Shown here: piece by piece, positions 40,910 through 50,532 of the stretch
Layout: each line of letters opens with the position of its first letter
Position numbering within the stretch: position 1 is the first letter of the stretch
Assembly (NCBI RefSeq): GCF_030813515.1
Contig: NZ_JAUSUK010000002.1
Location: forward strand, 1,426,001 to 1,490,000
Reading direction: 5' to 3'
DNA length: 64,000 nt
From: Rhodopseudomonas julia
GTDB lineage: Bacteria; Pseudomonadota; Alphaproteobacteria; Rhizobiales; Afifellaceae
Position numbers and translations under genes: made by a program
The notes under the pieces: model-generated
What the model was told of the DNA's origin: nothing
The model's database searches: none
Seen by the model: only the letters and a program-made list of their open reading frames with translations

Positions 40910-42460
40910 ATGAGCTTTGATAAACTCGGTTTAAGCGACAAGGTTTTGCAGGCCGTTAGCGCGGTTGGCTATACGGAGCCCACTCCCATTCAGGCGGAGG
41001 CGATTCCGCATGTCATGGCGGGACGTGATGTCCTGGGCCTCGCACAGACGGGCACCGGCAAGACGGCTTCCTTCACTCTTCCCATGCTGACGCTCCTGGA
41101 AAGGGGGCGGGCACGCGCACGTATGCCGCGCACATTGATCTTGGAGCCGACCCGCGAACTTGCGGCTCAGGTCGAAGACAATTTCCTGCGCTACGGCGCA
41201 AACCACAAACTCACCGTGGCACTCCTCATCGGGGGCATTTCTTTCGATGAGCAGGACAAAAAGCTCACGCGTGGCGCAGATGTCCTGATCGCGACACCAG
41301 GGCGCCTTCTCGATCATTTCGAACGGGGTCGACTGCTGCTGACGGGTGTCGAGATTCTCGTCATCGACGAAGCCGATCGTATGCTCGACATGGGCTTTAT
41401 CCCCGACATCGAGCGGATCGTCAGCCTGATCACGGCGACACGCAAACCGCAGACGCTCCTGTTCTCGGCAACGATGCCGAAGGAAATCGCCACCCTCGCG
41501 GCGAAATTCATGACCAATCCGGAGCGTGTGGAGGTTTCGCGGCCATCCAGCACCGCGGAAAACGTCAGTCAGCACACGGTCGTCACGGGGCGCAAACCGC
41601 ACGAGAAGCGCGTCGCCTTGCGGACTTTGATCGATCGGGAGAAAGATCTCACGAACGCGATCATCTTTTGCAATCGCAAGCGCGATGTCGCGACGCTCGA
41701 GCGCTCGCTCCGGCGGCATGGCTATTCGGCCGGGGCGTTGCACGGTGATATGGACCAGCATGCGCGCCTTGCGACGCTGGAATCGTTCCGTGAGAATCGC
41801 ATCAGCCTTCTCGTCGCTTCAGACGTCGCGGCTCGCGGCCTCGATATCCCGGCGGTCAGCCACATCTTCAACTTCGACGTTCCGACACACGCGGAAGATT
41901 ATGTGCACCGCATCGGCCGGACCGGCCGAGCCGGGCGCACGGGCCGCTCCTTCACGCTGATGACGGCTGAAGAGAAGAAATACGTCTCGGCGATCGAGAA
42001 GCTCATTCATCGCGAAATCCCTCCCCTTCCCGACTTTGAGGCCGCTGAGCCGGAAGCGGACGAGGAAGACGAGCGTCCGCGGCGCTCCAGCTCACGGCGC
42101 GGAAAGAGCGGCAGTCGAGAACGTTCGCGCGGCGCAAAGCCCGCGGCCAAGACCGACGCGGCCAAGATCGACGCGGACGAGGTAACAGCAAACGAGGGCG
42201 CCGCGCCAACCGAAGCTAGATCCGGACAGGCCAAGTCGGAGCAGGTCAGGTCGTCGGAGCGTAGCAAGTCGGAACAGGCCAAATCGGCGCAAGGCAAGTC
42301 GAGCTCCCGGGCGGATTCTCGGCCGAAGCGCAATGACAAGCCGCAGCAGAGCGGACAGTCAAAAGGCAAGCCGAATCGCCCGCGCGAAGAGGAAGCCGTC
42401 GGCTTCGGCGATCACGTGCCGGCCTTTCTTCTACAGCCGGTGCGCGTCGGCAACAGCTAA
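40910..42460 (+). CDS. rhlE: DEAD-box RNA helicase, RhlE type
   Basis: ATP-dependent RNA helicase of 516 residues, probably for ribosome assembly or RNA decay. Motifs in order are the Q motif (YTEPTPIQAEAIP), Walker A AQTGTGKTASF, PTRELAAQ, DEAD in VIDEADRMLDMGF, SATMP, and HRIGRTGRAGRTG. After about residue 380 the protein becomes a long, charged, repetitive tail rich in Ser, Lys, Gln and Arg (imperfect KSEQ repeats), probably an RNA-binding disordered extension. ATG at 40910 fits the RhlE N-terminus MSFDKLGLSDKVLQAV. Confidence 0.92.
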   Translation: MSFDKLGLSDKVLQAVSAVGYTEPTPIQAEAIPHVMAGRDVLGLAQTGTGKTASFTLPMLTLLERGRARARMPRTLILEPTRELAAQVEDNFLRYGANHKLTVALLIGGISFDEQDKKLTRGADVLIATPGRLLDHFERGRLLLTGVEILVIDEADRMLDMGFIPDIERIVSLITATRKPQTLLFSATMPKEIATLAAKFMTNPERVEVSRPSSTAENVSQHTVVTGRKPHEKRVALRTLIDREKDLTNAIIFCNRKRDVATLERSLRRHGYSAGALHGDMDQHARLATLESFRENRISLLVASDVAARGLDIPAVSHIFNFDVPTHAEDYVHRIGRTGRAGRTGRSFTLMTAEEKKYVSAIEKLIHREIPPLPDFEAAEPEADEEDERPRRSSSRRGKSGSRERSRGAKPAAKTDAAKIDADEVTANEGAAPTEARSGQAKSEQVRSSERSKSEQAKSAQGKSSSRADSRPKRNDKPQQSGQSKGKPNRPREEEAVGFGDHVPAFLLQPVRVGNS

Positions 42461-42528
42461 CGAGCCGTTGGCTCTTTAGGGAGCCAGCGAGGCGGTGACG
42501 TCTGGGCCCGTCTTCTCACTCAATGCTC

Positions 42529-42562
42529 AAAAAAAACGCCGGCCCTAGGCCGGCGTTTTTTT
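42529..42562. terminator. Bidirectional terminator between the helicase and sufA
   Basis: CGCCGGCC (42537-42544), a CTA loop and GGCCGGCG (42548-42555) are flanked by an A-run on the left and seven T on the right, so the hairpin has a U-tract in both orientations. It ends the plus-strand helicase and the minus-strand suf operon. Confidence 0.93.
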
Positions 42563-42579
42563 GATGTCAGCGATCTCGT

Positions 42580-42966
42580 TCACGCACGCGCAGACTGGAA
42601 GCTGCCAGGATCGGCGGCCTGCAGTTCCACCGATTCGCCGCAACCGCACGCCGAGGTCTGATTGGGATTGCGAAATACGAAGCCCGTCCGCAGCTTCGTC
42701 ACCTCAAAATCCATTTCCGTCCCGAGCAAAAACAGGGTGGCGGAAGGGTCGACGAAAACAGCAACGCCCTCGCCGATATCGACCTTGTCATCAGAGGGAT
42801 CGACCTCGCGCGCGAGATCGACGGTATATTCCATACCGGCGCATCCGCCCTTCTTGATGCCGACACGAATGCCCGCAGCCGGAGCTTCGGCGTTTGCCAC
42901 GATCTCCCGAACGCGCGCAGCGGCGGCGTCGGTGAGGCTCAGAACTTGAAATCCGGGAAAAGCCAT
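42580..42966 (-). CDS. sufA: Iron-sulfur cluster assembly A-type scaffold/carrier
   Basis: A 128-residue A-type carrier that passes Fe-S clusters to apoproteins. It has the three conserved cysteines, one in KKGGCAGMEY and two in the CGCGES motif near the C-terminus, within an HesB/IscA fold beginning LSLTDAAAARVREIV. Last gene of the suf operon, 106 bases after sufT, with the terminator at 42529-42562. Other A-type names (ErpA, IscA) are possible; context favours SufA. Confidence 0.92.
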   Translation of the reverse strand: MAFPGFQVLSLTDAAAARVREIVANAEAPAAGIRVGIKKGGCAGMEYTVDLAREVDPSDDKVDIGEGVAVFVDPSATLFLLGTEMDFEVTKLRTGFVFRNPNQTSACGCGESVELQAADPGSFQSARA

Positions 42967-43072
42967 GGGTCCAATCTAGTCACTGAGGTTTGTCGTTTCC
43001 AGTCTCGCGGCGCGTCATGGAAAAGCCGGAGCACGAGACTGCGGGGCAGCGCACACCGTGCGGCGCCCAGCC

Positions 43073-43492
43073 CTACCACCAACCGATCGCGACCTTCGCC
43101 TCATCCGACATCCGTTCCGGCGTCCATGGCGGATCGAAAACCATTGTTGCCGTCGCACCGGAAACGCCCTGGACTGAGGCAACTGCGTTCTCAACCCAAA
43201 TAGGCATTTCGCCGGCCACCGGACAGCCCGGCGCCGTGAGAGTCATGTCGATGTTCACATGGCGCGAATCGTCGATATCGACCTTATAGATCAGGCCAAG
43301 CTCATAGATGTCGGCCGGAATTTCAGGATCGTAGACGGTTTTGAGGGCCGCCACGATATCCTGGCTCAGGCGCTCGACCTCTTCAGGCGGAATGGCCGAA
43401 GCGTCGATATCCGGGGAATTCGGTGCCTCGTCCGCTTGCGAGTGGGACGCCGCGGCGGCGTCGGTTTCGTCCTTGTGCGTGGTCTCGTCCAT
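43073..43492 (-). CDS. sufT: SufT-type Fe-S assembly protein (MIP18/DUF59)
   Basis: A 139-residue protein with an acidic N-terminal extension (MDETTHKDETDAAAA) and a DUF59 domain: LKTVYDPEIPADIYELGLIY, VNIDMTLTAPGCPVAGEMP and a C-terminal DPPWTPERMSDEAK. SufT proteins help Fe-S cluster maturation when demand is high. A GTG five codons upstream would overlap the sufS stop as GTGA; ATG at 43492 has GAGG nine bases upstream and is preferred. Confidence 0.92.
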   Translation of the reverse strand: MDETTHKDETDAAAASHSQADEAPNSPDIDASAIPPEEVERLSQDIVAALKTVYDPEIPADIYELGLIYKVDIDDSRHVNIDMTLTAPGCPVAGEMPIWVENAVASVQGVSGATATMVFDPPWTPERMSDEAKVAIGWW

Positions 43493-43503
43493 CGCTCTTA
43501 TCC

Positions 43504-44739
43504 TCACGCGAAGAAGGTCTGCGCCTTCATCAGGGCTTCCGCCAATTTATCGACTTCTGCTTTCGTATTATAGAGGCCGAAAGACGCACGGCACGTGGCG
43601 GTCGTCCCGTAATGCGTGAGAAGCGGCTGCGCACAATGCGTGCCGGCACGCACCGCCACCCCTTCTCGGTCGATGATCATCGAAACGTCGTGCGGGTGGG
43701 TGCCTTCCAAATTGAAAGAGATAATGGCGCTTTTATCCGGGGCATGCCCATAGATGACGAGCGAGTTGATCTCGCCCAGGCGTTCGTGGGCATATTCCTT
43801 GAGCTCCTGCTCATGGGCCGCGATCTTCTCGCGACCGAGCTCCCGCATGTATTTGAGCGAAGAGCCGAGACCAATCGCCTGAACGATCGGCGGTGTCCCC
43901 GCCTCGAATTTGTGTGGCGGCTCCGCATAGGTGACGCCTTCCTGCGTCACATCCTTGATCATCTCTCCACCACCCAGGAAGGGCGGCATTTTCTCCAGCC
44001 ATTCCCGTTTGGCCCAAAGGACACCGATGCCCGTCGGACCATAGGTCTTGTGGCCGGTGAAGACATAGAAATCGCAGCCGAGATCCTGAACGTCGATCGG
44101 CAAGTGCACCGCGGCCTGGCTGCCATCGACCAGAACCGGAATGCCGCGCTCGTGGGCAAGCCGGCAGATCTCCCGGATCGGCACGACCGTTCCCGTGACG
44201 TTGGAAAGATGAGTCACGGCAACCATTTTCGTGCGATCGTTCAAGAGGCGCTCGAAGGCCTCAAGATCAAACGAATCGTCCTCGCGGATGGGCGCCCAGC
44301 GGATCACAGCACCGGTGCGTTCGCGATGATAGTTCCACGGCACGATGTTCGAATGGTGCTCGAGGATGGACAGGACGATCTCGTCGCCCTCCCTAATCGC
44401 CATGCTCCCATAAGCCGCCGCGACCAGGTTGATCGCCTCCGTCGAGGAGCGCGTGAAAATTACCTCGTCCACGGACGCGGCATTGAGAAAGCCACGAACG
44501 GTTTCTCGGGCATCCTCGTAGGCCTCGGTGGCCGCATTCGAGAGAAAATGAAGGCCGCGGTGAACGTTGGAATAGGTCTCGGCGTAGGCACGCGAAACAG
44601 CATCGATCATCGCCTGCGGTTTCTGAGCCGACGCGCCGTTGTCGAGATAAACGAGGGGCTTGCCGTAGACCTCCAGCGCAAGCGCCGGAAAATCGGCCCG
44701 CACAGCCTCCACGTCGTAGGTGGCGTTCTTTGTCAGCAT
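43504..44739 (-). CDS. sufS: Cysteine desulfurase SufS (class II)
   Basis: PLP enzyme that takes sulfur from cysteine for the SufBCD scaffold, 411 residues. YLDNGASAQKPQAMIDAV opens the fold, the PLP lysine is in FTGHKTYGPTGIGVLW, and the catalytic cysteine is in RAGTHCAQPLL. The class II pattern (short active-site loop) means it normally needs a SufE or SufU partner; none is in this operon. It follows sufD by 67 bases. Confidence 0.95.
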   Translation of the reverse strand: MLTKNATYDVEAVRADFPALALEVYGKPLVYLDNGASAQKPQAMIDAVSRAYAETYSNVHRGLHFLSNAATEAYEDARETVRGFLNAASVDEVIFTRSSTEAINLVAAAYGSMAIREGDEIVLSILEHHSNIVPWNYHRERTGAVIRWAPIREDDSFDLEAFERLLNDRTKMVAVTHLSNVTGTVVPIREICRLAHERGIPVLVDGSQAAVHLPIDVQDLGCDFYVFTGHKTYGPTGIGVLWAKREWLEKMPPFLGGGEMIKDVTQEGVTYAEPPHKFEAGTPPIVQAIGLGSSLKYMRELGREKIAAHEQELKEYAHERLGEINSLVIYGHAPDKSAIISFNLEGTHPHDVSMIIDREGVAVRAGTHCAQPLLTHYGTTATCRASFGLYNTKAEVDKLAEALMKAQTFFA

Positions 44740-44806
44740 CAGCCCCGTCCTCTTGCGCCTAAGCGCCCATTCTCAAAATGGCTGCCGCAGGTTGCGGCAG
44801 CTTGTG

Positions 44807-46129
44807 TCAGTGGACCTCGCCTCCGAGCGACAGCCAGCGTCGCGTCCGCGCCTCAAGCGCCGCGACGACGTCGTCATCGGCGATCTCTTCAATCGCCTCG
44901 GCGAGAAAGGCATGCACCAGAAGACGTTCAGCCTCGTCGGCCGGAACACCGCGCGAGCGCATGAAGAACAGCATCTCTTCGTCGATCTGGCCGCAGGTCG
45001 CGCCGTGGCCGCACACGACGTCGTCGGCGAAGATCTCAAGCTCCGGCTTGTTGGAGAACTCCGCGTTCTCCGACAAGAGCAGAGCCTGGCTCATCATCTT
45101 GCCTTCGGTCTTCTGAGCGTGCGGCCAGACATTGATACGGCCCTGAAAGACGCCGCGCGCCTCGTCGTCGATCGCCGATTTGAAGAATTCCTGGCTCACG
45201 CATTCCGGCACCGCGTGATCGACGATCAAGGTGGTGTCGAGATGCTGGCGACCTCTCGCGATGGTCACACCGCGGATGCCGGAAGTGGCCCCCTCGCCAT
45301 CGAAGATCATTCGGATCTCGGAACGAGCGACCGCGCTGCCGGCTGCGAAGAAGAACGGATCGAACACCGCGTCGGCCTCGACCCGCGGCAGAATGAGACC
45401 GAGATGGAGCGCCTGGTCGCCCTCCTCCTGGGCCTTCACCCATTTCACCTTCGCGTCCTTGCCGATGCGAATGTCGGAGACGACGTTGGTGTGGTACCCG
45501 ACACCGTTGGGACCGACATAGCTTTGCAGGATGACCGCTTCCGCGCCGTCGCCTACAGTCACCTGGTGGCGCAGTGTCTGCAGCCCCGCTTCATCCCCGG
45601 CAAAGACGGTGCAAATCTCAAGCGGCTTCGCAAGCTTTGCGCCTTCGTGAATGCGGATCACGGCGCCGTCGCGCACAAAGGCGCTGTTCAGCGCATAGAC
45701 CGGCGCTTCGCCTGGATCGACCTGCTCATTGCGCTCCAAAAGAGCGCCGCCGTCGTGGAGAAAACGGCCCAGAGAGGCAAAATCCAGCGCATCTTCGACA
45801 CCGCTCAAATCAGAGAGCGATGGCACAAAATGCCCGTTGACGAAGACGATGCGGGCGCGGTCGATCTCGGCAAAAATGTCTGACTGATCGACCAGGTGAC
45901 GGGCGCGCTCGGGATTGACGGGATCGGCTGGCGCCGGTGCGTCCGTCATCAGCCGCCGCAGGTCGGTGTATTTCCAATCTTCGACGCGGCGATTCGGCAA
46001 GCCCTTCTCGATGAAGGCATCGAAGGCCGTCGTACGCATGTCGCGTATCGGGTCATCGTCGGAAAGCGCTGCAAAATGCTGCGCCAACGCCTCCTCGGCT
46101 TTTGTGCGGGTGCGTTCGGGCTCGGCCAT
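44807..46129 (-). CDS. sufD: Fe-S cluster assembly scaffold protein SufD
   Basis: Partner of SufB and SufC in the cytosolic Fe-S assembly complex, 440 residues. Family landmarks are the N-terminal FIEKGLPNRRVEDWKYTDL, the beta-helix core (VILQSYVGPNGVGYHTNVV, RGRQHLDTTLIVDHAVPE) and the C-terminal GHGATCGQIDEEMLFFMRSR with HAFLAEAIEEI. Its ATG shares a base with the sufC stop (TAATG), so the two are translationally coupled. Confidence 0.95.
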   Translation of the reverse strand: MAEPERTRTKAEEALAQHFAALSDDDPIRDMRTTAFDAFIEKGLPNRRVEDWKYTDLRRLMTDAPAPADPVNPERARHLVDQSDIFAEIDRARIVFVNGHFVPSLSDLSGVEDALDFASLGRFLHDGGALLERNEQVDPGEAPVYALNSAFVRDGAVIRIHEGAKLAKPLEICTVFAGDEAGLQTLRHQVTVGDGAEAVILQSYVGPNGVGYHTNVVSDIRIGKDAKVKWVKAQEEGDQALHLGLILPRVEADAVFDPFFFAAGSAVARSEIRMIFDGEGATSGIRGVTIARGRQHLDTTLIVDHAVPECVSQEFFKSAIDDEARGVFQGRINVWPHAQKTEGKMMSQALLLSENAEFSNKPELEIFADDVVCGHGATCGQIDEEMLFFMRSRGVPADEAERLLVHAFLAEAIEEIADDDVVAALEARTRRWLSLGGEVH

Positions 46130-46881
46130 TACGCGGCCTCCACATAATCGGCGTAGCCCTTCGCCTCCAGCTCGAGTGCAAGCTCGCGTCCGCCAGAGGC
46201 GACGATACGCCCCGCCGAAAGCACATGCACATGGTCCGGCACGATATATTCGAGCAGTCGCTGATAATGGGTGATGACGACGATCGCACGATCGGGCGCA
46301 CGCAGCTTGTTGACGCCGTCGGCGACGACACGGAGCGCATCAATGTCGAGGCCGGAATCCGTCTCGTCCATCAGGCAGAGCGACGGCTCAAGAAGCGCCA
46401 TCTGCAGAATCTCGTTGCGCTTCTTCTCACCGCCAGAAAAACCGACATTTAGCGGACGCTTCAGCATCTCCGGCGTGACGTTGAGCTCGCCAGCGGTTTC
46501 CTTCACGCGGCGCATAAATTCCGGTGTCGTCAGCTCCGGCTCACCGCGCGCCTTGCGCTGGGCGTTCATCGCCGTCTTCAAGAAGGTCATCGTGCCGACG
46601 CCAGGAATCTCGATCGGATATTGGAATGCCAGGAAGACGCCGGCAGCGGCTCGCTCGTCGGGCTCCATCTCCAAAAGGTCCTCGCCCTTGAAGGTGACGG
46701 ATCCACCGGTGACCTCATAATCCTCCTTGCCGGCCAGGATATAGGACAGCGTCGACTTGCCGGACCCGTTCGGGCCCATGATGGCATGCACCTCTCCCGC
46801 TCCGACTTTCAAAGAGAGGCCGCGCAGGATTTCCTTGTCGTCTTCCGCCACCTTGGCGTGCAGGTCGTTGATCTCAAGCAT
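46129..46881 (-). CDS. sufC: Fe-S assembly ATPase SufC
   Basis: ABC-type ATPase of the SufBCD complex, 250 residues and soluble. Walker A GPNGSGKSTLSYILAG, signature FSGGEKKRNEILQMAL, Walker B LCLMDETDSGLDIDAL and the switch His in VVITHYQRLLEYI are all present. It follows sufB by 83 bases and overlaps sufD by one base. Confidence 0.97.
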   Translation of the reverse strand: MLEINDLHAKVAEDDKEILRGLSLKVGAGEVHAIMGPNGSGKSTLSYILAGKEDYEVTGGSVTFKGEDLLEMEPDERAAAGVFLAFQYPIEIPGVGTMTFLKTAMNAQRKARGEPELTTPEFMRRVKETAGELNVTPEMLKRPLNVGFSGGEKKRNEILQMALLEPSLCLMDETDSGLDIDALRVVADGVNKLRAPDRAIVVITHYQRLLEYIVPDHVHVLSAGRIVASGGRELALELEAKGYADYVEAA

Positions 46882-46964
46882 GCGTTTGTTCCTGAATTGA
46901 TTCAGCTTTCAGGGTCAGCCCCCTGATATGTCTCAAAATTCGGCTTCCGAAGAGCCGCCCGCAA

Positions 46965-48494
46965 TCAGCCGACGCTGCCTTCCAGCGAGATGCCGATCAG
47001 GCGCTGCGTCTCGGCCATGAATTCCATCGGCAGCTTCTGGATGACTTCGCGGGCGAAGCCGTTGACGATCAAGGCGACCGCTTCTTCCTCGCTCATGCCG
47101 CGCTGCTGGCAGTAGAACATCTGCTCGTCGGAGATTTTCGACGTCGTGGCCTCGTGCTCGAAGATCGCCCCGGCGTTCTTGGATTCGATGTAGGGCACGG
47201 TATGAGCGCCGCAGTTTTCGCCGATCAGGAGCGAATCGCACTGCGTGAAGTTGCGAGCCCCCGAAGCCTTGCGGTGGGCCGACACCAAACCCCGATAGGT
47301 GTTGTTGGAGTTGCCCGCCGAGATCCCCTTGGAGATGATCCGGCTCTTCGTGTTCTTGCCGAGATGGATCATCTTCGTGCCGGAATCGATTTGCTGGTGA
47401 CCGTTGGAAATGGCGATTGAGTAGAACTCGCCTTCCGAATTGTCGCCGCGCAGAATGCAGGACGGGTATTTCCAGGTGATCGCCGAACCGGTCTCGACCT
47501 GGGTCCAGGAAATCTTGGAGTTCTTGCCCCGGCAGTCGCCACGCTTCGTCACGAAATTGTAGACGCCGCCCTTGCCGTCCTTGTCGCCTGGATACCAGTT
47601 CTGAACCGTTGAGTATTTGATCTCCGCATCGTCGAGAGCGATGAGCTCGACGACGGCGGCGTGGAGTTGGTTCTCGTCGCGCATCGGTGCCGTGCAGCCT
47701 TCGAGATACGAGACGTAGGCGCCCTCGTCGGCAATGATCAGCGTGCGCTCGAACTGACCCGTATTGCGCTCGTTGATGCGGAAATAGGTCGACAGCTCCA
47801 TCGGGCAGCGCACGCCCTTCGGGACGTAAACGAAGGACCCATCGGAAAAGACCGCGGAGTTCAGCGTCGCGAAGAAATTGTCTGTGACCGGCACCACGGA
47901 GCCGAGGTATTTTCTAACGAGGTCAGGATATTCGCGGATCGCCTCGGAGATCGGCATGAAGATGACGCCCGCCTTGGCGAGTTCCTTCTTGAAGGTCGTC
48001 GCAACCGAAACGGAATCGAAAACCGCGTCGACGGCGACCTGCCGCCCGCCGCTGCCAGTGGACGGGCCGCCCGAATCCTCGTCGAGTGTGGAGGGCTCGT
48101 CCGCCTTGCGGACGCCGGCCAGAATCTCCTGCTCTTTCAGAGGAATGCCGAGTTTCTCGTAGGTCGCGAGAATCTCCGGGTCGACCTCATCGAGCGAGTT
48201 CGGGCCACTCATGGATTTCGGAGCCGAGTAGTAATAGAGATCCTGGTAATCGATCTTGGGATATTTCACCCGTGCCCAGGTCGGCTCCTTCATCGTCAAC
48301 CAGCGCCGGAAAGCCTCAAGACGCCATTCGGTCATCCATTCCGGCTCGCCCTTCTTGGCGGAAATGAAACGCACGGTGCTCTCATCGAGCCCCTTTGGCG
48401 CCCGGTCGGATTCAATCAGCGTCTCGAAGCCGTATTTGTACTTGTCGACGTCGATCTGCTTAACTTGCTCAATGGTCTCCTGAACGGCTGGCAT
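46965..48494 (-). CDS. sufB: Fe-S cluster assembly scaffold protein SufB
   Basis: Main scaffold subunit of SufBCD, 509 residues. Recognised by [27 protein letters not shown]-like region [57 protein letters not shown] and [20 protein letters not shown] small Gly/Ser/Pro insertion ([12 protein letters not shown], about residue 140) is a flexible loop. It lies 20 bases downstream of the NifS-like desulfurase gene. Confidence 0.96.
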   Translation of the reverse strand: MPAVQETIEQVKQIDVDKYKYGFETLIESDRAPKGLDESTVRFISAKKGEPEWMTEWRLEAFRRWLTMKEPTWARVKYPKIDYQDLYYYSAPKSMSGPNSLDEVDPEILATYEKLGIPLKEQEILAGVRKADEPSTLDEDSGGPSTGSGGRQVAVDAVFDSVSVATTFKKELAKAGVIFMPISEAIREYPDLVRKYLGSVVPVTDNFFATLNSAVFSDGSFVYVPKGVRCPMELSTYFRINERNTGQFERTLIIADEGAYVSYLEGCTAPMRDENQLHAAVVELIALDDAEIKYSTVQNWYPGDKDGKGGVYNFVTKRGDCRGKNSKISWTQVETGSAITWKYPSCILRGDNSEGEFYSIAISNGHQQIDSGTKMIHLGKNTKSRIISKGISAGNSNNTYRGLVSAHRKASGARNFTQCDSLLIGENCGAHTVPYIESKNAGAIFEHEATTSKISDEQMFYCQQRGMSEEEAVALIVNGFAREVIQKLPMEFMAETQRLIGISLEGSVG

Positions 48495-48514
48495 TCAGTT
48501 CTCCCTTTATTGGT

Positions 48515-49648
48515 TCAAGCCGCCCGGCCGAGATTCATCCGATGATGGATGGTCTGCCACACGTCAAGAAAACGATCGATATCCCGCTCGTCCGCGTTCC
48601 AAGGAAGACTGACCCTGATAGCGCTTGGAGCAGCAAAATTCATGGCGCGCAGCACGTGACTGTCGCCAACTTTGCCCGATGAACAGGCAGACCCGGAAGA
48701 GACGCTCACACCCTCCAAATCGAATGCGATCACCAACGTTTCCGCGGCCATGCCAGGCGTCGCAAACAAGACCGTGTTGGCCACTCGCTCAGCCGCTTCG
48801 CCGGCAATCAAAGTGCGCGCCTCAATTTTGCGCAGACCCTGCTCAAGCCGTTGGCGCAGCTCCTGCAGCCTCTCCATCTGCGACACATGGTGGCGCACCT
48901 CTTGCACTGCAACGCCGAAACCAGCGATCGCGGCGAGGTTTTCGGTGCCTGCGCGGCGACGCTTCTCCTGGCCTCCGCCCTTCAGCAGATTCTTCGGGAA
49001 GGCGTCCTCGCGCGCCACCACCAAAGCGCCCGCCCCCTGCGGGCCTCCGAGCTTATGCGAGGAAAGAAACAAAATGTCGGCGCCCAGGTCGGCGAGAGAA
49101 AGCGGCATACGCCCGGCTGCCTGAACGGCATCACAGATCATCCGCCCGCCGAACTCATGAACCACCGCCGCCGCTTCGGCGACAGGCTGCACCACGCCCG
49201 TCTCGTTGTTGACGGCCATCAATGCGAGAACCGGGCGCCCTTTATCGGCATCTGCCGCAAGCCGTGCGCGCAACGCTTCGAGATCGAGAACTCCGTCGTC
49301 GCGCACCGGCACGGAAGTCGTCCCGTCCGGAGCGAACATGCCGGCGGCCAGAACGCACGGATGCTCGACCGCGCTGACATAAAGCCGCTCATCCGGCTCC
49401 AACGGCGTCAAAGCCCAATTGGCCGCTTCGGTCGCGCCGCTGGTGAATACGACGTTTGCGGCTTTCGCTCCCAAAAGCGCGGCAACGGCTTCGCGCGCGC
49501 CTTCGATCAGATCGCGTGCCCACCGTCCTTCACCGTGCACCGACGACGCGTTGCCGGGATGCTCGAGGGCCGCGAGCATTGCCTCTCGCGCCTGCGGACG
49601 AAGCGGCTCGGTGGCATTTGCGTCCAGATAGGTTCTAGCCCGACTCAT
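48515..49648 (-). CDS. Cysteine desulfurase, NifS/IscS-like (class I)
   Basis: A second PLP cysteine desulfurase heading the suf operon, 377 residues. It begins MSRARTYLDANATEPLRPQA, with the PLP lysine in SSHKLGGPQGAGALVV and the active-site cysteine in the loop GSACSSGKVGDSH. Among two adjacent ATGs, 49648 has AGGAG at a 5-nt spacing. In related bacteria a gene of this kind commonly precedes sufB. Symbols such as nifS or iscS are used for relatives; I do not choose between them. Confidence 0.93.
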   Translation of the reverse strand: MSRARTYLDANATEPLRPQAREAMLAALEHPGNASSVHGEGRWARDLIEGAREAVAALLGAKAANVVFTSGATEAANWALTPLEPDERLYVSAVEHPCVLAAGMFAPDGTTSVPVRDDGVLDLEALRARLAADADKGRPVLALMAVNNETGVVQPVAEAAAVVHEFGGRMICDAVQAAGRMPLSLADLGADILFLSSHKLGGPQGAGALVVAREDAFPKNLLKGGGQEKRRRAGTENLAAIAGFGVAVQEVRHHVSQMERLQELRQRLEQGLRKIEARTLIAGEAAERVANTVLFATPGMAAETLVIAFDLEGVSVSSGSACSSGKVGDSHVLRAMNFAAPSAIRVSLPWNADERDIDRFLDVWQTIHHRMNLGRAA

Positions 49649-49692
49649 CATGGCTCCTGGCCGGACGGCTGCTTTGTTCTTGCAACCGAACG

Positions 49693-49761
49693 AACACATA
49701 GTGTTTAGATGCGCCCCTGCCACGAGCGGGGACGAGTGCATTTCTTTTGAACCATTCCAAA
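49693..49761. promoter_or_regulatory. Inverted repeats in the suf-hydrolase divergent promoter region
   Basis: AACAC-ATA-GTGTT at 49693-49705 is a perfect 5-bp inverted repeat 45 bases before the NifS-like start. A looser one, TTTG-N8-CAAA, is at 49746-49761. They could be operators for an iron- or Fe-S-responsive regulator, but neither matches an IscR, RirA or Irr consensus well. Confidence 0.25.
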
Positions 49762-49853
49762 CTAAGTTTTAGGGAGGGGTTCGGGCGGAGTCAACAAAAC
49801 CTCCGTCTAAGATGCAAGTTTCCTGACCCAGCGAGTTGAGAGTCCTGTGAACC

Positions 49854-50504
49854 ATGCCTGAAGTGATTTTCCCCGGCCCCGACGGTCGTCTCGAAGGCCG
49901 TTATCAGCCGGGAAAGACGAAGACTGCCCCGATCGGCATCGTGCTGCATCCGCATCCGCGATTCGGCGGGACGATGAACAATCAAATTGTCTACCGCCTG
50001 TTCTATATGTTCCAAGAGCGCGGCTTCACGGCTCTGCGCTTCAATTTCCGCGGGGTGGGGCGGAGTCAGGGCTTCTTTGATCACGGCGTCGGTGAATTGT
50101 CGGATGCCGCGGCCGCCCTCGATTGGGTGCAGACGCTGCATCCCGACGCACGCGGCGTGTGGATTGCCGGGTTCTCCTTCGGCGCTTGGATCGGCATGCA
50201 ACTCTTGATGCGCCGGCCGGAGGCCGAGGGCTTTATGTCCATCGCCCCGCAGCCCAACATCTACGACTTTTCGTTCCTGGCACCGTGCCCGTCTTCGGGG
50301 CTGATCATCCACGGCGAGAACGATCGCGTGGCGCCGCCAGAGGCCGTCCAGACGTTGGTCGACAAGTTGAAATCGCAAAAAGGCATTGTGATCGATCAGC
50401 AGGTCGTCAAAGGCGCGAACCATTTCTTCGAAGGTCAGGTCGACGAGCTCATCGGCAATTGCAGCGGCTATCTGGAGAAGCGACTGGCCCAAGTAGAGGC
50501 TTGA
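49854..50504 (+). CDS. Alpha/beta hydrolase
   Basis: A 216-residue soluble alpha/beta hydrolase with a likely triad of S108 (nucleophile elbow GFSFGAW), D157 (HGENDRVAPP) and H190 (KGANHFFEG). HPHPRFGGTMNN near residue 32 supplies the oxyanion-hole region seen in small bacterial hydrolases of this type. Substrate unknown. It is transcribed divergently from the suf operon, an arrangement shared with related genomes, but a role in Fe-S metabolism is only inferred from position. Confidence 0.85.
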   Translation: MPEVIFPGPDGRLEGRYQPGKTKTAPIGIVLHPHPRFGGTMNNQIVYRLFYMFQERGFTALRFNFRGVGRSQGFFDHGVGELSDAAAALDWVQTLHPDARGVWIAGFSFGAWIGMQLLMRRPEAEGFMSIAPQPNIYDFSFLAPCPSSGLIIHGENDRVAPPEAVQTLVDKLKSQKGIVIDQQVVKGANHFFEGQVDELIGNCSGYLEKRLAQVEA

Positions 50505-50532
50505 TCTGATCGCGACGAACCCTCCCGGGCTT

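Noticed and set aside
43423-44964. A 513-codon plus-strand open frame opposite sufT and sufS
   Set aside because: Antisense to two confident suf genes and crosses their junction.
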